Assembly (NCBI GenBank): GCA_043808325.1
Contig: JAZDEY010000059.1
Location: 61,753-125,752, forward strand
Direction: 5' to 3'
From: JAZDEY01 sp043808325 [NCBI: Candidatus Eiseniibacteriota bacterium]
GTDB taxonomy: Bacteria > Arandabacterota > Arandabacteria > Arandabacterales
Length of the DNA stretch: 64,000 nucleotides
The notes beneath the pieces were generated by a model, which was given only the letters and a program-made list of their open reading frames with translations, was not told the origin of the DNA and searched no databases. Below are positions 7,618-16,712 of this stretch, one piece after another. Position 1 is the stretch's first letter. The number at the start of each line of letters is the position of its first letter. The translations under genes and the position numbers were made by a program.

Positions 7618-8793
7618 TCAGACCCCTACCAGATACTTGGCCAGCCGGAATGCGGTCGGCATCGACTTGGCCAAGAACTTGAGCAGCGGAAGCGGATCGC
7701 TCCTCACGGCCGCCCCCTTGGAGACAAACTCCCCGATCAGGGAGATCATCCGTGAGAGTTCCTTGTCGGTCATACCAGCGAGTACCCGTTTCAGAGCGAA
7801 CCGCATCTTTCTGTTCTTCAGACTGGAACGCAATGCCTCCGCAAAACGCTTTTCCACTATAGCAGGTTCTTGTTCCCCAGTCGCGTAAAGAAGCGCGTGG
7901 CTTCCGGCGAGAGCTCCGGATTCCATCCCCGGGACTATTCCCGCACCCGACACCGGATCGGCCACCCGGGCCGCGTCGCCGGCCAGAAAAACGCCGCCGC
8001 AGGCCTTGTAGGGCCTCAGCTCCGAAGGCACGCCGCCAACCACAGTTCCGAGGATTCGGGCCCTGGGTGCTCGCGCCTGCTTAAACCTCATGAGATACTC
8101 CATGGGCGTCAGGCCTTGGTGCCCATCAGTTGCGATTCCCACACCCATGTTGGCCACCGAATCACCCTTGGGAAACACCCAGGCATATCCGCCGGGGGCA
8201 ACGTCCCTTCCCAGATAAAACTCAACCCGCGTCGGGTCGAGATCGATCGAGGCTAAAGTGTACTGAGCACAGGAGACCACGTCCTCGCGACTGAGGGCGC
8301 CTTGGAACCCAATCTGCCGCCCGATGCGCGACTCTATGCCATCGGCGGCAACGACCGCACCGCATCGCAGGGAGCGCCCGATCTTCCCGCTCGTGACGTC
8401 GATTGCCAAGCCCCCGCCGGATGTCGGTCTTACGGGGCCTGCCTCAGCACCGAGCCAGATTTCAACACCTTCTGCGGCAGCACGTTCGGCCAGGCCGCGC
8501 AGGAAGATCTCTTTGTTGAGGATGAAACCACAGCTCGGTTCCTTGACCTCTACGCAAGTGTGATCGGGCGCATGAAACCGTATGCCATCGATCGACTGCG
8601 CGATCCACTCGGGCCTGAGGCCGACCAACCTGGCAATTCCCCGCGACCCGATACCTTCAGCGCAAACGATGCGCTCGGCGACTCTGGCAGATCGCTCGAC
8701 AAGGGCAACCCTCCCGCCACCCCGGGCCGCCCCTACTGCAGCCCAGATGCCGGAGCATCCGGCCCCGACTACCACCACGTCAAAATCACGCAA
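7618..8793 (-). CDS. Geranylgeranyl reductase family flavoprotein
   Basis: An FAD-dependent reductase that saturates isoprenoid double bonds, as in archaeal lipid or quinone side chains. The 391-residue product opens with the dinucleotide loop VVVVGAGCSGIWAA, has ERIVCAEGI near residue 40, the family signature GGYAWVFPKGDSVANMGVG near 205, and the second FAD motif FLAGDAARVADPVSGAGI near 290. C-terminal helices (KRVLAGM..) fit the family. TTG at 8793 has GGGGA nine bases upstream and overlaps the ferredoxin gene by 8 nt. Immediate linkage to GGGP synthase and to a ferredoxin suggests a role in saturating the geranylgeranyl chains of an ether lipid, with the ferredoxin as electron donor. The donor role is inferred from methanogen work on such reductases. 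Confidence 0.9.
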   Translation of the reverse strand: MRDFDVVVVGAGCSGIWAAVGAARGGGRVALVERSARVAERIVCAEGIGSRGIARLVGLRPEWIAQSIDGIRFHAPDHTCVEVKEPSCGFILNKEIFLRGLAERAAAEGVEIWLGAEAGPVRPTSGGGLAIDVTSGKIGRSLRCGAVVAADGIESRIGRQIGFQGALSREDVVSCAQYTLASIDLDPTRVEFYLGRDVAPGGYAWVFPKGDSVANMGVGIATDGHQGLTPMEYLMRFKQARAPRARILGTVVGGVPSELRPYKACGGVFLAGDAARVADPVSGAGIVPGMESGALAGSHALLYATGEQEPAIVEKRFAEALRSSLKNRKMRFALKRVLAGMTDKELSRMISLIGEFVSKGAAVRSDPLPLLKFLAKSMPTAFRLAKYLVGV

Positions 8794-8986
8794 GCGCGTC
8801 TTCCCCTATCAAGCCTGCCGGGCATACCCTGACACAGGCCGCGCACTTGGAGCACGTATCCAGGTCTATCCTAACGCCGTCCCCTTCCAGGTTTATCGCC
8901 TGCCCGGCGCACACCGCGCTGCACACGCTACACTTCCAAATGCAGGGTATCTCCAGGTAGGAACCCGGTGCGGCTTCACTTGACAA
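8786..8986 (-). CDS. Small 4Fe-4S ferredoxin-like protein
   Basis: A 66-residue protein with two cysteine groups: C-x3-C-x2-C-x3-C (CIWKCSVCSAVC) near residues 15-26 and a standard CSKCAACVRVCP near 44-55. Two [4Fe-4S] clusters are plausible; the first group is unusual in spacing. The TTG start at 8986 lies inside the end of alaS (11-nt overlap), and the stop lies inside the start of the geranylgeranyl reductase gene (8-nt overlap), so the small gene is wedged between them and probably coupled to the reductase. A dedicated electron donor for that reductase is the natural guess. The start codon is uncertain because there is no strong ribosome site. Confidence 0.8.
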   Translation of the reverse strand: MSSEAAPGSYLEIPCIWKCSVCSAVCAGQAINLEGDGVRIDLDTCSKCAACVRVCPAGLIGEDALA

Positions 8987-11597
8987 GATCGGATATCACC
9001 TCTCCACAGCGCCCGAGAGCCTGGTCCAGCATCTCGGGATTCTTACCGCCCGCCTGGGCAAATACGTCCTTGCCTCCCCCGCGACCGCCTACGATCTCGC
9101 CCAACCTCTTGGCAATCGCCGAAGCCTTGAGGCCCCTCGACTGGACCAGCGAGGGGCAGACGCCGACTATGATTGCCGCCCGGTCGCCGATCGCGCTGCC
9201 CAGGCAGACCACTCCCTCGGGAAGTCGCTCTCCGAGCCGGTCGGCAAGATGCTTCAGAATCTCGGTATCGGGTACTCGGACTTTGGCCGCAATGAACCGT
9301 ATGCCGGCGGCTTCTTCGGCGCCCTTGAGTAGGTCGCCGACTTCCGAGGCGGCGAGACGCTCGCGCAGCTCGACGGTCTCTTTCTCAAAGGCCTTCAACC
9401 TCTCAACCGTCTTGCGAGCGCCGCCTTCAAGGTCATGGACCGATACCTTGAGCAGGCCGGAGATTCTCTCGAGCTCCTTCGACGCTTCGCGGCCGAACTC
9501 AACCGCAACGTAGCCGGTCACGGCCTCAATCCTTCGGGTGCCCGCAGCGATTCCAGATTCCCAGACTATCCTGAAGCTGCCGATGTCGCCGGTTCGCGCA
9601 ACATGGGTGCCCCCGCAGAGTTCACAACTGGCGGCCTCGATATCGACCACGCGGACCTCCTGGCCGTACTTCTCCCCAAAGAGCGCCATCGCGCCGCGGG
9701 CCTTGGCTTTCTCGAACGCTTCCATCACCGTCCTGACAGGGATATTCTCCAGTAGCTTGCCATTTACGATATCTTCAACCGTCCGAATCTCGTTGTCGGA
9801 GACCGGCTCGTAGTGCGTGAAATCGAAGCGCAGTCTGTCGGGCGCCACAAGCGAGCCCGATTGCCGCACATGGCTTCCCAGCACGGATCTCAGGGCGGCA
9901 TGCAGCAGATGAGTCGCGGTGTGGTTCCGCTGAGTCGCCTTGCGCCTCTCGGAATCCACCTTGGCCACCACGCCGTCTCCAAGAGCCAGAAACCCGTGCT
10001 CGACAATCACCCGGTGTGATATCCTGCTGGCGCCAAGCCATCTTACTTCGCTCACGACGCAGGCGCCGGTGTTCCCGATGATCGCCCCCACGTCCCCCAC
10101 CTGGCCGCCACCCTCCGGGTAAAACGGGGTTCGCTCCAATTCGACTTCGGCCTCTTCGCCCTCTTGCACCCTGGATACCTTGCCGCTCTCGGCAGTCAGG
10201 GCGGATATGACGGTGGGGACTTCGAGGGTCTCGTAGCCGACGAAATTATCGGGAACATGGGTCACATCCTCGGCCACCTCGAATTCCTTGCCGATCTTGC
10301 TGGCCTGCCTGGCGCGGTGTCGCTGGTCCTCCATCTCGCGTTCGAAGCCTTCGAGGTCAACCTCAAGGCCATGAGTAACTGCCAGCTCCTGCGTTATCTC
10401 GAGCGGGATACCGTAGGTGTCATAGAGTGCAAAGGCATCCGCCCCGGACACCACCCTGGCGTGCTTGGCAGCGAGCGCGGCTGCGACATCCTTGAAGAGG
10501 GCCATGCCTCGTGAGAGTGTTCGCTCGAAGCGTTCTTCATCGGACCTGATGATTATGGCTATCTTCTCCTTCTTCTCCACCAGCTCGGGGTAGGCATGCC
10601 GCATCACGTCGACGACCGCACCGGCGACCTTGTAAAGAAAAGCCTCCTGGATTCCGAGGTCCAGGGCCTTGACAACCGCGCGCCGCAGGATTCGCCTGAT
10701 CACGTAGCCTCGACCTTCATTGGAGGGCAAGACCCCTTCACTCAGGGCAAAGCACAAGGCTCTCACATGATCGGCAATAACCCGGGCGCTCGTGAGGCCG
10801 GCCCGGTCGTTGATGTCACACCCGGCCGATTCACTTATGAATCGGATGATCGGCGTGAAAAGGTCGGTCTCAAAGGTTGAAGCCACACCCTGGGATACAA
10901 GCGCTAGGCGCTCAAGCCCCATGCCGGTATCGACGCCCCTTCTCTCCAGCGGACGCAGGCTCCCGTCCTCTTCCATGAAGAACTGGGGGAAGACCAGGTT
11001 CCATACCTCTACGAAACGATCGCAGGAACAGGCAGGCGAGCAGTGAGCACCAAGGCAACCGAATTCCTTGCCTCGATCGTAGTGGATCTCCGAGCACGGC
11101 CCACAGGCGCCGGTCTTGCCGGCGGGCCCCCAGAAGTTGTGCTCTTTGCCCAGGCGAAGGATCTTCTCGCCCGGAACGCCCATCTTGCGTTTCCAGATGG
11201 TCTCGCTCTCGTCGTCATCCTGATAGACCGAGACGCACAGCCGCTCTTTGGGAATCGCGAGTACCTGGGTCAGGAATTCCCAGCCCCACTCGATCGCCTC
11301 TTCTTTGAAATAGTCGCCGAAGGAGAAGTTGCCGAGCATCTCGAAGAAGGTATGGTGTTTGATGGTCCTGCCGACCTCTTCGAGGTCGCTGGCTCTCAGG
11401 CATTTTTGAATTGTGACCGCGCGCGTAAACGGTATTGTCCCTCGGGACGCATAGAACTGTTTGAACTGGACCATCCCCGCAATCGTAAAGAGAAGCGTGG
11501 GGTCGGTCTCCGGCACCAGCGAGGAACTGGGCACAATCGTGTGACCCAGCTCGCGGAAGTAGTCAATGAAAGCACGTCTGAGCTGGTCCGATTTCAT
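8976..11597 (-). CDS. alaS: Alanyl-tRNA synthetase
   Basis: Charges tRNA-Ala and edits Ser/Gly mischarging. About 873 residues, the usual bacterial size. Class II motif 1 region VPSSSLVPETDPTLLFTIAGM is near residue 20-45. A zinc-type insertion CGPCSEIHYDRG lies near 165. The editing domain has HTATHLLHAAL near 560 and CELCGGTHVARTGDIG near 660. The C-Ala domain ends GGRGGGKDVFAQAGGKN. ATG at 11597 shares one base with the recX stop (TGATG). Order recA-recX-alaS is common in bacteria. A tRNA-Ala (CGC) lies 11 kb away in the same window. Confidence 0.97.
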   Translation of the reverse strand: MKSDQLRRAFIDYFRELGHTIVPSSSLVPETDPTLLFTIAGMVQFKQFYASRGTIPFTRAVTIQKCLRASDLEEVGRTIKHHTFFEMLGNFSFGDYFKEEAIEWGWEFLTQVLAIPKERLCVSVYQDDDESETIWKRKMGVPGEKILRLGKEHNFWGPAGKTGACGPCSEIHYDRGKEFGCLGAHCSPACSCDRFVEVWNLVFPQFFMEEDGSLRPLERRGVDTGMGLERLALVSQGVASTFETDLFTPIIRFISESAGCDINDRAGLTSARVIADHVRALCFALSEGVLPSNEGRGYVIRRILRRAVVKALDLGIQEAFLYKVAGAVVDVMRHAYPELVEKKEKIAIIIRSDEERFERTLSRGMALFKDVAAALAAKHARVVSGADAFALYDTYGIPLEITQELAVTHGLEVDLEGFEREMEDQRHRARQASKIGKEFEVAEDVTHVPDNFVGYETLEVPTVISALTAESGKVSRVQEGEEAEVELERTPFYPEGGGQVGDVGAIIGNTGACVVSEVRWLGASRISHRVIVEHGFLALGDGVVAKVDSERRKATQRNHTATHLLHAALRSVLGSHVRQSGSLVAPDRLRFDFTHYEPVSDNEIRTVEDIVNGKLLENIPVRTVMEAFEKAKARGAMALFGEKYGQEVRVVDIEAASCELCGGTHVARTGDIGSFRIVWESGIAAGTRRIEAVTGYVAVEFGREASKELERISGLLKVSVHDLEGGARKTVERLKAFEKETVELRERLAASEVGDLLKGAEEAAGIRFIAAKVRVPDTEILKHLADRLGERLPEGVVCLGSAIGDRAAIIVGVCPSLVQSRGLKASAIAKRLGEIVGGRGGGKDVFAQAGGKNPEMLDQALGRCGEVISDLVK

Positions 11598-12259
11598 CAA
11601 GCACCTTTCACGTCAGAGCTCCGCAGCGCATAGTGCACGGCCTGGGCTGCAATGTCCGAGTCAAACCCCCTTCTAAGGAGATGCTCATAGATCCTGTGCC
11701 TCTTCACATCCGCAGGAAGGTGCCCGAGTTTCGCGAGCCTTCTTGAGGCAACCTGCCTGGCGATCTCGGTCTCGTCCTCCCGCGTGTAGACCCGGTCCAG
11801 TTCCTCCGCGGCCGTGGCGGCATCGATTTGCTTGGCCCTCAGCTCCGCGAGGATTCGTCGCCGGCCGCTGGCGCCCTTGCTCAGTTTCTCCATGGTCCAG
11901 AGCCGAGCGAAGAGGCGGTCGTCCACGGCCCCCGAACGCTTGAGCTCCTCCACCACCCTGGCCGAGGCCGCCGGGTCAAGGCCCTTGCGCAGCAGGCCGC
12001 TGCGAAGCTCACCCTCGGTCCTGGGCCTCACCTTCAAGAGCCTCAGCACCGAGGCCTTGGCCCGCGAATACTCATAAGCTCGCGCCAGGTCGCTTACGAG
12101 GTCCCGCCCCAGTTCTGACCCCTGGGCGAGCGAAAACCTCGAGACGTCCTCCTCCGTAACTCTCAGTTCGGTGCCGTCGGAGAGCACGAGCAAGTACTCT
12201 TTCCTACGGGGTATCTTCTCCAGCGAGGATATCGTGGGCGAAGATTCAGACCGAGTCAT
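11597..12259 (-). CDS. recX: Regulatory protein RecX
   Basis: Binds RecA filaments and restrains recombination. The 220-residue product has a non-conserved N-terminal part of about 60 residues, then three-helix RecX repeats: ALRLLKVRPRTEGELRSGL-like motif near 75, GAVDDRLFARLWTMEKLSKG near 110-130, and KLGHLPADVKRHRIYEHLLRRGFDSD near 180-205. It starts at ATG 12259, 27 bases downstream of the recA stop, and ends within the alaS start codon. Co-transcription with recA fits its known role. Confidence 0.92.
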   Translation of the reverse strand: MTRSESSPTISSLEKIPRRKEYLLVLSDGTELRVTEEDVSRFSLAQGSELGRDLVSDLARAYEYSRAKASVLRLLKVRPRTEGELRSGLLRKGLDPAASARVVEELKRSGAVDDRLFARLWTMEKLSKGASGRRRILAELRAKQIDAATAAEELDRVYTREDETEIARQVASRRLAKLGHLPADVKRHRIYEHLLRRGFDSDIAAQAVHYALRSSDVKGA

Positions 12260-12286
12260 GTCATCTCGTCGGCTCTCTGGTCCCGG

Positions 12287-13414
12287 CTAATTCTTGTGCT
12301 CAATCTGCTTCAGCTTCTTGCGGACGGATTCATCTATGGGAGCTGCCCCCTGGGACGGCTCGGCGGGCCGAAGCGGATGCATGCCGTAGGACTCGCGTAT
12401 CCGGGCATCCAGTGCCGCTGCCAGCTCGGGATTGTCCTTGAGGTACTTCTTGGCATTGTCCCTGCCCTGACCCAACCGTTCCTTGCCGAACGTAAACCAT
12501 GTCCCGGCCTTCTCAACCAGATTGAGATTGACGCCCAGATCGATCAACTCCCCATGATAGGAGATGCCCTCACCGTAGATAATGTCGAACTCGGCATCCC
12601 TGAAGGGTGGCGCAACCTTGTTCTTCACGACCTTGACTTTGGTACGGTTGCCGATCGCCTGCTCCCCGTCCTTTATCGAGCCGATCCTTCTTATGTCCAT
12701 CCTGACCGAGGAATAGAACTTGAGCGCCCTGCCGCCGGAGGTGGTCTCGGGATTGCCGAACATCACGCCTATCTTCATCCTGATTTGATTGACGAAAACC
12801 ACACAGCTCCGCGACTTGCTTATGTTACCGGTAAGTTTACGGAGAGCCTGCGACATCAGCCTGGCCTGCAATCCGATCTGGGACTCCCCCATCTCGCCGT
12901 CGATCTCGGCCCGCGGCACAAGCGCTGCGACAGAATCTATCGCGACCAGGTCCAGCGCCCCGCTGCGAACCAGCATGTCGGTGATCTCCAGGGCCTGCTC
13001 GCCGGTGTCGGGTTGAGACACCAGAAGATTGTTCACATCCACGCCGAGCTTCTGCGCATATGCAGGATCGAGTGCATGCTCGGCATCGATGAAGGCGGCC
13101 ATCCCGCCAACCTTTTGCGCGTTGGCGATTATGTGCAGCACCAGCGTGGTCTTCCCCGAGGATTCCGGGCCGAAGACTTCGATAATCCTTCCCCTCGGCA
13201 CACCACCCAGGCCCAGAGCATGGTCCAGCCCTATCGACCCCGTGGAGATCACGCCGATCTGTTCCGACGTGGGTCCTTCGCCCAATCGCATGATCGACCC
13301 TTTCCCGAACTGCCGCTCTATCTGCGTGATCGCAACCTCAAGCGCCTTGTCCTTCGGCTTGGACCTATCAACCATCCTGTCCACCCCACTCCCTGACTTC
13401 TCTTTCAAATCCAT
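12287..13414 (-). CDS. recA: Recombinase RecA
   Basis: Forms filaments on single-stranded DNA, drives strand exchange and activates LexA-type cleavage. The core reads IMRLGEGP, the Walker A loop [10 protein letters not shown] near residue 67, [25 protein letters not shown], the Walker B strand [10 protein letters not shown], loop L1 [10 protein letters not shown] and loop L2 [21 protein letters not shown]. The C-terminal end is charged. I place the start at ATG 13414, preceded by a G-rich ribosome site, rather than at the longer in-frame start at 13450, which would overlap the thpR stop. No SOS box was recognised upstream. Confidence 0.97.
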   Translation of the reverse strand: MDLKEKSGSGVDRMVDRSKPKDKALEVAITQIERQFGKGSIMRLGEGPTSEQIGVISTGSIGLDHALGLGGVPRGRIIEVFGPESSGKTTLVLHIIANAQKVGGMAAFIDAEHALDPAYAQKLGVDVNNLLVSQPDTGEQALEITDMLVRSGALDLVAIDSVAALVPRAEIDGEMGESQIGLQARLMSQALRKLTGNISKSRSCVVFVNQIRMKIGVMFGNPETTSGGRALKFYSSVRMDIRRIGSIKDGEQAIGNRTKVKVVKNKVAPPFRDAEFDIIYGEGISYHGELIDLGVNLNLVEKAGTWFTFGKERLGQGRDNAKKYLKDNPELAAALDARIRESYGMHPLRPAEPSQGAAPIDESVRKKLKQIEHKN

Positions 13415-13430
13415 ACCCCCCGCCCCCCTT

Positions 13431-14006
13431 TCAGCTCTGTTCCAGAGCAACCGTCTCCAGAACCGTGTAGGTAGGTCCCTTAGGGCTCAACTCACTTCTC
13501 ATCAGATTAACCCGATCGATTTCCACTTTCAAGGGATTAAATTGGTAGCCCGAAACCCGGGCAGCAAGCTCGGCAAGCTGCCCTGATTCCCGGCGCACCC
13601 GACCGATCGTGAGGTGGGGCGAGAAGGGGCGCTCCTCCCGGGCAAAGCCCAGGCCGGCACAGCCCTCTTCGACAGCGGCCGCAACCTTGACGAGATCCTG
13701 CTTGCCTTCGGTAATCCCGACCCACACCACCCTGACGTGCTTCTTGCCGGAGGGAAAGGTGCCCGTCCCCGAAAGGATGATCTCTAGAGGCTTGACACCG
13801 GATAGCGCACTCCTTAGGGCCGCCTGCAGTTGGTCCAACTGTCCGGTCTCGACGTTGCCCAGAAACTTAAGCGTGATATGGATGTTGCGGGCCTCAACCC
13901 ATTTTACGTCCGCACCGGCGCGCCGTAGATCATCTTCGGCACTGGTGACCGCATCTCTCGCTTGGTCGTTGACCGGAACCGCTACGAAGGTTCTTATTTT
14001 GTCCAC
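13431..14006 (-). CDS. thpR: RNA 2',3'-cyclic phosphodiesterase (2H family)
   Basis: Hydrolyses RNA 2',3'-cyclic phosphate ends; also called 2'-5' RNA ligase. The 191-residue product carries the two catalytic HxT motifs, HITLKFLG near residue 43 and HLTIGRVR near 130, and starts [10 protein letters not shown] as is typical. The GTG start at 14006 has AGGGAG six bases upstream and lies next to the cinA stop. Clustering with cinA, recA and pgpA is common in this kind of genome. Confidence 0.92.
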   Translation of the reverse strand: MDKIRTFVAVPVNDQARDAVTSAEDDLRRAGADVKWVEARNIHITLKFLGNVETGQLDQLQAALRSALSGVKPLEIILSGTGTFPSGKKHVRVVWVGITEGKQDLVKVAAAVEEGCAGLGFAREERPFSPHLTIGRVRRESGQLAELAARVSGYQFNPLKVEIDRVNLMRSELSPKGPTYTVLETVALEQS

Positions 14007-14009
14007 GGT

Positions 14010-15248
14010 TCACTCCCTGCTCGCCAGATAGCACCGCACCATGTCAAGTGCGCGCACGGCGGCGCGCCGCTTCACGAGATCTCGCCCACCTGTCAGCACG
14101 TGACGCGCGATCTCGCAGCCGCCCCGGTATGCAAGCGCCAGATAGACCAGGCCTACAGGCTTGGTCTCGGTGCCGCCGGTGGGGCCGGCTGTGCCGGTAG
14201 TGGCGAGCCCCAGGTCGGTGGCTGCGCGCTCTCTCACGCCCGACGCCATCGCCCGGGCGACCTCCTCGCTCACGGCGCCGTGCTCCGCGATCAGGTCCGA
14301 GCGGACCCCGAGAGTCTCTACCTTGGCTTTGTTACTGTAGGCCACGATGCCTCGCTCGAGAGAGGCCGAGATGCCCGGCACCTCGGTCAAGAGATGAGCA
14401 ACCAGCCCGCCGGTACACGACTCGGCAACCGCAAGGGTTTTGCGGTGTTCGATCAGCATCTCTCCCACTACGGTGTGGATCTCCTCGCCCGTGAGGGAAT
14501 AAACGCGGTCCCTGATCAGGGGCACAATCTCGCTCACGGCGCTCTCAAGCGCGGCCAGGGTCTGGGCTTCGTCGCCGGCCGTCGCCGTCAGGGCTAGGTC
14601 GACACCGGTTGCCTCAGGCAGGAAGGCCAGCCGCACCTTGAGCTCCGGGATCACCTTGGCCAGTTTCTCCGAGATTTCGGATTCCGTGATACCCACGGTC
14701 CTCAAGACGCGGGTCTTTATGAAATCCCGGCCGGATCGGCGCCTGAGCTCGGGGGCCACACTGGTCGAGAAGATTGCCTTGGCCTCAGACGGCACTCCGG
14801 GAAGCACATATATCTCTGTGCCCCGCTCCACCCAGACCAGTCCGGGCGCGGTTCCCACAGGATTGGCAAGGGTCCGAGCGCCTTCGGGCACAAGGGCCAT
14901 TGCTTTGACCGCCTCAGGCGCCTCGAGCCCGCGCGCCCTGAAGCGCTCTTCAATGTAAGCCGCAGTGGGCTTGTCAAGGACGAGCCGGGTTCCAAAAGCC
15001 TCCGCCAAGGCTTGCCGCGTCAGGTCATCATGGGTCGGCCCAAGGCCTCCGGTCACCAAGACAAGGCGGTAGTCCCGGGCAGCCTCGCGCAGCACCCCGG
15101 CCGCCTCCTTGATATCGTCGCCCACGCCGACGATGCGCGCGACGCTTATGCCGATCTCCCCGAGCTCGCGCGCCAGGTAGGATGAGTTAGTATCGATTTT
15201 GCGACCGCTGGTGATCTCATCTCCGATCACGATTATGGCTGCATTCAC
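14010..15248 (-). CDS. cinA: CinA family protein (nicotinamide-nucleotide amidohydrolase type)
   Basis: 412 residues with two domains. The N-terminal molybdopterin-binding-like (COG1058) domain has IGDEITSGRKIDTNSSYLA, VTGGLGPTHDDLT near residue 68 and YVLPGVPSEAKAIF near 150. The C-terminal PncC-type amidase domain has AVAESCTGGLVAHLLT near 270 and TTGTAGPTGGTETKPVG near 350. Such proteins recycle pyridine nucleotides (NMN deamidation and ADP-ribose pyrophosphatase activity in known members). GTG at 15248; the gene is six bases from pgpA. Confidence 0.94.
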   Translation of the reverse strand: MNAAIIVIGDEITSGRKIDTNSSYLARELGEIGISVARIVGVGDDIKEAAGVLREAARDYRLVLVTGGLGPTHDDLTRQALAEAFGTRLVLDKPTAAYIEERFRARGLEAPEAVKAMALVPEGARTLANPVGTAPGLVWVERGTEIYVLPGVPSEAKAIFSTSVAPELRRRSGRDFIKTRVLRTVGITESEISEKLAKVIPELKVRLAFLPEATGVDLALTATAGDEAQTLAALESAVSEIVPLIRDRVYSLTGEEIHTVVGEMLIEHRKTLAVAESCTGGLVAHLLTEVPGISASLERGIVAYSNKAKVETLGVRSDLIAEHGAVSEEVARAMASGVRERAATDLGLATTGTAGPTGGTETKPVGLVYLALAYRGGCEIARHVLTGGRDLVKRRAAVRALDMVRCYLASRE

Positions 15249-15254
15249 GTGCGG

Positions 15255-15731
15255 TTATCCCAGAAGGGCTTTGGCCAGATGGAGCACAATGTTGGCATAG
15301 ACGCCGGCGACGCCGTCATCCAGCATGACGCCGAGGCCGCGGCCGATCTTCTCGGCGCGCCGCCCCGGAAAAGGTTTGACAATGTCGAAGAATCTGAAGG
15401 CGATGAATCCGCCGATCACGTAGATGGGAGTCGCGGGAAGCAGGGCCAGTGAGATCATCATGCCCCAGATCTCATCGATCACAATGCGCTTGTTATCGCG
15501 CCCGAACCTCTGTTCAAGGTGCCAGGCCGCGAGGAACCCTACGACGAAGACTGCGGCCAGCGCACAGAGCCAGCCCGCGGACCACGCGGACCAGGCGACC
15601 CCGAGCCTCACGAGGGCGGCGTAGAACACAACCCACACCACGCTCCCCACGGTTCCCGGGGCAATCGGGAAATACCCGGAGTAAAACCCCGTGCCGATCA
15701 GCTCCGCCAGTCTCCTGGCAAAGATCTTCAT
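15255..15731 (-). CDS. pgpA: Phosphatidylglycerophosphatase A
   Basis: Membrane enzyme that removes the phosphate of phosphatidylglycerophosphate to give phosphatidylglycerol. About 158 residues, with YFPIAPGTVGSVVW near residue 20, the DEIWGMMISL motif near 85, RFFDIVKPFPGRRAEK near 113 and the GLGVMLDDGVAGVYAN catalytic Asp region near 135, all family hallmarks. ATG at 15731 overlaps the porB stop by one base (TGATG). It shows that an ordinary bacterial phosphatidylglycerol pathway exists beside the archaeal-type GGGP synthase. Confidence 0.94.
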   Translation of the reverse strand: MKIFARRLAELIGTGFYSGYFPIAPGTVGSVVWVVFYAALVRLGVAWSAWSAGWLCALAAVFVVGFLAAWHLEQRFGRDNKRIVIDEIWGMMISLALLPATPIYVIGGFIAFRFFDIVKPFPGRRAEKIGRGLGVMLDDGVAGVYANIVLHLAKALLG

Positions 15732-16702
15732 CAAGCTGCGCTCTTACCTTCTTCAGGTACCGTCCGGCAGAGATTGCCTATCCCGGTAAGCGCCTGCAAC
15801 TCGCGCCAGCGCCTGTCGATTTCGGCCTGACCCTCAGCCAGCACTTCCGGAGTATCCTTAAGGTGAGAGAATCTGCCTTGCTTGTCGGTCCATTCGGCGA
15901 GCGGCAGCTTCTCCTTGGGCACATAGGTTGTTCTCCAGGTTCCCTCGTCGACCTCGTAGAGCGGCCAGTAGCACGTCTCGACCGCAAGCCTCGCCATCTC
16001 GATCGTCTTCTCCATCGGATAGCGCCAGCCTCGGTGACAAGGAGAAATAATATTGATGAAACTGGGACCATTCTTGGAGAGCGCTTTCTGGACCTTCTCC
16101 ACGAGATCGGACCAGTGGCTGGGCGATGCCTGAGCCACATAAGGGATCCGATGAGCCACCATGATCTTGGTCATGTCTTTGTGGAATTGGGTCTTGCCGG
16201 GGATCTTGTCGCCCGCCGGGCAGGTTGAGGTCGCCGCCCCGAGTGGGGTCGCGCTCGAACGCTGAATTCCCGTATTCATGTAGGCTTCGTTATCGTAGCA
16301 GATGTAGAGCATCCGATGGCCGCGTTCGGCCGCACCGGAAAGGGCCTGAAGCCCGATGTCATAGGTTCCGCCGTCTCCGCCGAAAGCTATGAATCTCATG
16401 TCCTTCTTGATCTTGCCCTGGCGCTTCAATGATTTGTAGGACGCTTCAACACCGCTGACGGTGGCCGCCACATTCTCGAAAGCATTGTGAATGTAAGGAA
16501 CCCGCCAGGCCGAGTAGGGGAAGATCGTGGTCACAACCTCGAGACATCCGGTCGCGCAGCCCACCACCACGTCCGACCCGGCTGCCAGGAGCACCTGCCT
16601 CACAACGATCGTCGCGGCGCATCCTGCACAGGCTCTATGTCCACTGGACAACAGCTCTTGTCGTTTGGAAAGTTCTTTCAATCCTAGTTTCACGCTTGCC
16701 AC
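15731..16702 (-). CDS. porB: Pyruvate:ferredoxin oxidoreductase, beta subunit
   Basis: Thiamine-diphosphate-binding subunit of the four-subunit enzyme that converts pyruvate and CoA to acetyl-CoA, CO2 and reduced ferredoxin. 323 residues. GHRACAGCAATI near residue 22 carries the first cysteines of its own 4Fe-4S cluster, and SPCHRGWRYP near 222 the last. The ThDP motif is AFGGDGGTYDIGLQAL near 105 followed by YDNEAYMNTGIQRS. The GTG at 16702 has AGGAGGT five bases upstream. It is the last gene of the porG-porD-small ORF-porA-porB operon. Confidence 0.95.
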   Translation of the reverse strand: MASVKLGLKELSKRQELLSSGHRACAGCAATIVVRQVLLAAGSDVVVGCATGCLEVVTTIFPYSAWRVPYIHNAFENVAATVSGVEASYKSLKRQGKIKKDMRFIAFGGDGGTYDIGLQALSGAAERGHRMLYICYDNEAYMNTGIQRSSATPLGAATSTCPAGDKIPGKTQFHKDMTKIMVAHRIPYVAQASPSHWSDLVEKVQKALSKNGPSFINIISPCHRGWRYPMEKTIEMARLAVETCYWPLYEVDEGTWRTTYVPKEKLPLAEWTDKQGRFSHLKDTPEVLAEGQAEIDRRWRELQALTGIGNLCRTVPEEGKSAA

Positions 16703-16712
16703 CTCGGACCTC

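Noticed and set aside
12296-13396. Plus-strand frame of 366 codons opposite recA
   Set aside because: It mirrors recA codons exactly and has no recognisable domain.
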